This document shows, piece by piece, positions 57,801-63,800 of a stretch of 64,000 bases of DNA. The DNA is from Aplectana chamaeleonis (lineage: Eukaryota > Nematoda > Chromadorea > Rhabditida > Cosmocercidae): the NCBI GenBank assembly GCA_029168955.1, contig JAPDOI010000212.1:854001-918000 (forward strand), given 5' to 3'. The translations under genes and the position numbers were made by a program. Each line of letters starts with the position of its first letter. Position 1 is the first letter of the stretch. Under the pieces are notes generated by a model. That model was given only the letters and a program-made list of their open reading frames with translations. It was not told the origin of the DNA and ran no database searches.

Positions 57801-60800
57801 TGTTTCATTACAGCACTTCGCCATGATGTTCATATTCTGCTTTTGCGCTGGTTACTGGTTGAATGAATAGGTTTGTTTGAGACGAAGTTCATTTGAACTT
57901 GGGGGATCTTTTCCGCATAGGTGTAGCTCAAACTTACGAAAACGCGTGCAGCGGCTGATGCTCTCAAAGTGGTTCCAAGGTTCCGAATGGGTTTGAGGTT
58001 TTTTTCCTCCCTCAGGGTATCCCTTTGTTTTCATTTTTGGCTAACCTCTGCACAATAGACTTCAATTTGCAAATCGCTGACAGGGTCTCGCATACTGGGC
58101 GTCGTAGAGAAAATTTCGATTAATCTCCTTGATTCAAAATCGATAATGCTTTGATGTTTGGTTTCTAACTTGCATGACGCATTCTGTCAGAAACACCTCT
58201 TTTCAAAAAAGAAAATCAGAATCAGACTATCCATCGCTCAAGCAAGCTGTATAAAAGTCTCTCTTGGGTTTGGGATTAACACAGGTAAGCCGTGGTTGGT
58301 CCTTAGTCCAAACGTGTCTGGGCGTCGTAGACCTTTCGGATACATGAGATTTCGTGTTGTTTTGAAAGCGCTCCATGCAATCAGAAAATGTTTCGGCGGC
58401 AAGTATTAATTGGGCTGGGAATAACTCCTCATGTTTTTGTTTCAATCGGAAATTTCGCGCTGAATGCAGAGAAGTTGGTGACATGTTGTAGCGCATTCGA
58501 AAGGAAATTATTTGATCTATATGACAGCCTATTCTGCTTTTCTGAACAGGGTACGCCACGAGGTGTGGACAAGGTTAAATTTACTCCGACCCCCCCCCTT
58601 CCGAGAAGCGAAATTTCGGCGATTTTCTCAGACCCTCTCCTAGGAGCGTTGTTTTATATGTTATTTGTTGTAAAATTCGAAATTCTGTGAAAATCCGGTC
58701 AGAATGAACAAAACCCCCTTCGGGGGGGGGGGGGTGGAAATCCACACCCCGCGCGGTACCCTGTTTCTGAAAAATGCCATTCTATAGATTTTCGTCTTGA
58801 TGGAGGCAGAAAAGTTGAAAGGGGAGGGTAAAGCTTTGATTCACCTTTATTAGCCCGAAAATCAATGAAATCGGATTTGATTCAAAAATCTAATTACCGT
58901 ATTTCATTTTATTGAACACCCCCCTCTATTTGAACCCCTCCCTCTACTTGAACCCCCCTTTTGGTGGAGATTGAAAAATAGAACACCCCTTTTATCAGAG
59001 CCCCCCCCTTCAGCTGAAAAGACATTGGTAACCCATTCCTACAGGACGTGAACTGCTACGGGCTGCTCGAGATGTCGACACCCAAAACCTTGTTGACATT
59101 TTCGAAGATTGATCTTGAGAAGGACTTAAACAATGACTTTATTGATGATGATCTCTTAGGGCTCGCCGAGTAATTCATTATTGTCTCACTTTGATTTGAT
59201 TAATAAACTTTATTTGCCCATATTGACTCTTGAATTCTTGGTTGAAAATTAGAGCCCCCCCTCTATTTGAACCTCTCCCTTTAATTGAACCCCCCTTTCC
59301 GAGGAGGTTGAAAAATAGTACACCCGGGTGTTCAATTACAGGAAATACGGTATTTCATCTTATAGATGAGAAATTTGCTCTCGAACGATCAATAACACCA
59401 TGCCAAAATTTTTGAACTCGCATTACATAATTGAATTCCTGAAAGTTTAGGTTCCTGGCAAAAGTAAAGATTTGGCATGGCCATAGAAATATACTCAGTT
59501 AAAAAGGGAAGATAAAGAAAAATGAAAAAACGTTTTGAAATATTCCTGAGAACAATTTGGCGTAGAATAAATAGATTTTTGGGAAATGTAGTGAAATAGT
59601 TGAAAGTATGATTTGGCAGTCGAGTTTGAACCAACTATTTGTAAGAGTTATGCAAAATGAGAGATCGCATTGTATAAGCTTATCCGTAGAACATATCGAA
59701 GCAAAATCACGCGTGATATGGCTAGCAGTAAACGCTCGTTCGGGAGCTGGAATGCCGCGATCTTCACGTATTAAGTAAAGTGAAATCAACTGTTTGTTCC
59801 ATATCACGCGTGATTTTGCTTCGATATGTTCTACGGATAAGCTTATACAATGCGATCTCTCATTTTGCATAACTCTTATAAATAGTTGGTTCAAACTCGA
59901 CTGCCAAATCATACTTTCAACTATTTCACTACATTTCCCAAAAATCGATTTATTCTACGCCAAATCGTTCTCAGGAATATTTCAAAACGTTTTTTCATTT
60001 TTCTTTATCTTCCCTTTCTAACTGAGCATATTTCTATGGCCATGCCAAATCTTTACTTTTGCCAGGAACCTAAACTTTCAGGAATTTCATTTATTTTTCC
60101 TAAAGGTTTCCTTTCTAACATGATTTATGCCTGGTGGTGTTAGATGAAAGTAAACCCACTGATGTCCTGCCCCCTTCTATGACGTCCTGCGCACTTTAAC
60201 TGATGGCCTGCACACTTTCTATGACGTCTTGCACACGCCCACTGATGTCCTGCACACTCCCTCTGATGTCCTGCACACTCCCGCTGATGTCCTGCACACT
60301 TTCTATGAGGTGCTGAACACTTCCACTAATGTCCTGCAGCCCCTCCACTGATGTCCTACACACTTTCTATGAGGTGCTGCACACTCCCACTATAGTCCTG
60401 CACACTCCCACTGATGTCCTGCACACTTTCTATGACATCCTGCACACTCCCACTAATGTCCTGCGCACATTCTGTTACATCTTGCACACTCCCACTGATG
60501 TCCTGCACACTTTCTACGGCGTTCTGCGCACACCCATTTGGGTCCGGCACTTTCTACGGTGTCCAACGCACTCTCATTTGTGTCCCACACACTTTCTACG
60601 GCGTTCTGCGTACACCCATTTGGGTCACAAGCACGCTCATGCCGATCATTTTTCCACAGGGCTACCGTAACCCTCCAAAAATTTTCTGAGTGTCAGCTTG
60701 GATATGAGCACATCGTAATAGCCAACAAACGTGTTTACACAATTTCGACCTTCTCAGCTGTTGTTTGGATAGTGAGTAAGGCGACCAAATCTTGGAAAAG

Positions 60801-63800
60801 AATTTTAACTCTGTTCTAACCCGTTTGGGGCTTTGGATACCATCTCTGAAGTTTTAGTTTCATTTGAACTTCGTCGTTGAACACTGGGCGATATTCTGGA
60901 TCCTCGGTAAACCTTTCCATTCGTTGTTTAGAGTTTTGGAGTAAAATAACCCAAAACGTGGATCACGACTTTTTGTGAGGTCGTGAATTGTTGGCGTGTA
61001 GGTAACTGTTTCGAATTTTTGTCATATTCGGGTAAGCACACGGGTAAGTTTTATCTCGCTGTGCGGTACCTCGATGGCAGTGAATACTGGGCGCGCAATG
61101 TAAGTTTAGTCGGATCGTAAGTTTGAGGCGTAAGTTGTTTTCTAACAACATCAGGTTACTCACTGACACTGCTATTCCATCATCCCCGCGGGTAATTCCT
61201 CGACCATTTAACCAGGTAAAGGTTCGGTTAGCCATGACTGCTGAATTATCCATGATTTTTAGATGCATACAAGCGAGCCGATGGAACAAAAGTTGACGGT
61301 CGCAGACTAATTGTGGATTATGAAAGAGGTCGAACTCAGAAGTCGTGGTTGCCGAGGAGACTTGGTTGGTTTTCAAGTACAAAAAAAATCCGAAAAAGAA
61401 TTTGCTATTCGGATTGATGTTCTCGGCTTCTCCGCGTGTCTATGAGGCGCGCAGTCTATACGCGCAGCCGTCTTCGGCAGAAAGCACCGACCAGTCAAGT
61501 GTCGACCATATTAGCATACTCGAAAATTCAGATTATCATTCATATACAAATTTTCGATCTGCAATATTATTAACAGTAGTAGAAGTGGTAGCAAGGTAGT
61601 GATCAACTTGGGGAACGCCTTGAGGTATATAACTGTTGTAAGGTATCAAAACTCCGAAATCTGTTGAATTCTCTTCATCGGGTCTACTAATCTGTGTTTG
61701 TGATTTCTCCTCTGTCAACTGAAAAAAACGAAGAATAATGAAAGCAAATCCGATGACGTCAACATCAGAACCGTCATGGCTTGGATATGAAATGAGAAAC
61801 GAGCAATGGATCGTGGATACTAGACATGGGTATTCGAATCTAGCTTCCGAATGAATAACTCATTTGAATGTTGTATTTTGAGAACACATCGAATAAATGA
61901 ATAATGCGGATAATTTCTTGCGAAAATTTTCGGATTATTGAGTTTCTTTAAACTCTAACCTTTTCAAGACTACCGAAACATCGAATTAGTTCAAATAAGG
62001 CTCTGCGAAATATTCGAAATAAATTATTTGATTAATGCGTTTTTTTTAAATTTCGAATCAGTGAAGGAATTCAAATGAGGCCCCTCTCGATTGCCTGACT
62101 ATTAGGTTCTAATGGAATGAAATATCGAAATTTCAAGTTTTTTTTCTCGAATAATCCATGATCATTTTTGATTGTTGAACATTCGACTGTCGTGACTCAA
62201 ACTGGCCAAACCTTCGAACAATAGAATATTTCTGATTTTTGAATAAATCGAACATTAGCTTAAGTTTATCACATTTGTCTTGGGCAAATTTACAAAAACA
62301 GAATACGAAAAACGCACGGGATGCAATGAAAAATTACTTTCATGACGCACGTAGTAACGTGAGCCATAATAGATCGAATCTTGGGAGGCCAAACTCAAAA
62401 AGGAATTCTCATAGCGAATAACATTTACTAGGGCTTGCCTTACATTTTCGGTGGGCTTCTATAAAACCATGTGCTGATAGTTGTAGGTATGGGACACAGC
62501 ATTGATAATCCGTTTTCCAAATCCCCTAAATGCCTCGGAGATTTACAGGATATTTCCAAAAGTGGGCATTTTCATAGCATTGCGTAGATAAAAGTAGTAT
62601 ACGAATGGCAACTTTCAGGATGTTCAAAAAAATTGGCTTGAATTGGGCTGAAAACTTGTTTCTAGATGTTGTTTTGGGTGCTGATCACGAATCTAAGGCC
62701 CTTTTGCCAATATTCGAAAGATTCCATCTGATTTGGTCCGAAGCTTCAAAATGGGGGTAATGTTGCTGGAAAAACCCGACTTTTGACGATTTCGAGAATG
62801 CTACGATCAAATCGCCTCAAAAGTTGTACATGGGGGCTATTCGGGCTGCCTACCACGAATCTGCGACCCTTTTATCGATTTTCTATAGATTACGGTCGGT
62901 TTACGGTAGCTCGGTCAAAGTCTCAGATTTGACTCAAAATTTCACTGTGGGTGTTATTTGGAACGCTGAACACGAATTTGAGGTTCATTTTTCGATTTTC
63001 GAAATTTTAAGGTAAGTAAGGACAGTTAAAAGGTATTTTGCCTACCGTAACCCCAAGTCAGGCGAGAAATAGACCCCGGATTCGGGTTCAGCTCTTGAAA
63101 ATAACCCCCAGATGCAAATTTTGAGCCGAATCCGAAAATGTTTTTCTCAACACCCCAAAAATTCCCTGATGCCCCCCTCTTATCTTTTTTTGAAGCAATG
63201 AAAATGCCATTTTTACGAATACCCGCAGCCATTTAGGGAATTCCAAGCACGGATTATTTATATATACTGGCAGAGACCTACAGCAACGACAACATGGTTT
63301 TCCAAATCTCCACGGGAAGTTTAAAGCAGTCCCTAGTTACTGGTATTTGACGCCCGTAAATCACAAGTAGGGTCCAGCGAAGTTGTGTCCGAGCACAAAG
63401 GGCTCGTTGGGGGTCGTAGAAGTTTCGGCACGGAAAAGAAAAATTTGTAAGTTTGGGAGGGGAGGGGATCGTGAAAGTTATAGACTTCATTTTCACCCCG
63501 TTCAAAATGGGCGGGTTGCGAGAATTCTCGTCAACTTGCTGGTTCATATTCGAAAAACGAAAGGATCTGAGTTTCTGAGTTAATTGATTATTCGAAAAAC
63601 AGATTTATTCAGATAAATAATTAGATGGTTCGAAACAATTTTGTTAATCAATTTTCCGATGGAATCGGTTATTCCGAAAAGTCGATTTGGTGTTAAGTGT
63701 AGTGCATACAATTTACCAGTGTTTTTGGTCTAGTGGCAGTCATTACATTTTCAGTTTGAGTTCTAATAAGTAATCTTCTCACACTATTGTTGACATTTTT

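Noticed and set aside
59389..60143. Matching frames on both strands (e.g. 59499-59912 and 59886-60143)
   Set aside because: They are duplicated by the palindrome arms and have no recognisable domain.
61376..61381. Alternative U1-70K exon 6 donor at 61376
   Set aside because: It is in frame but would insert extra residues and break the conserved LGGG that donor 61365 gives.
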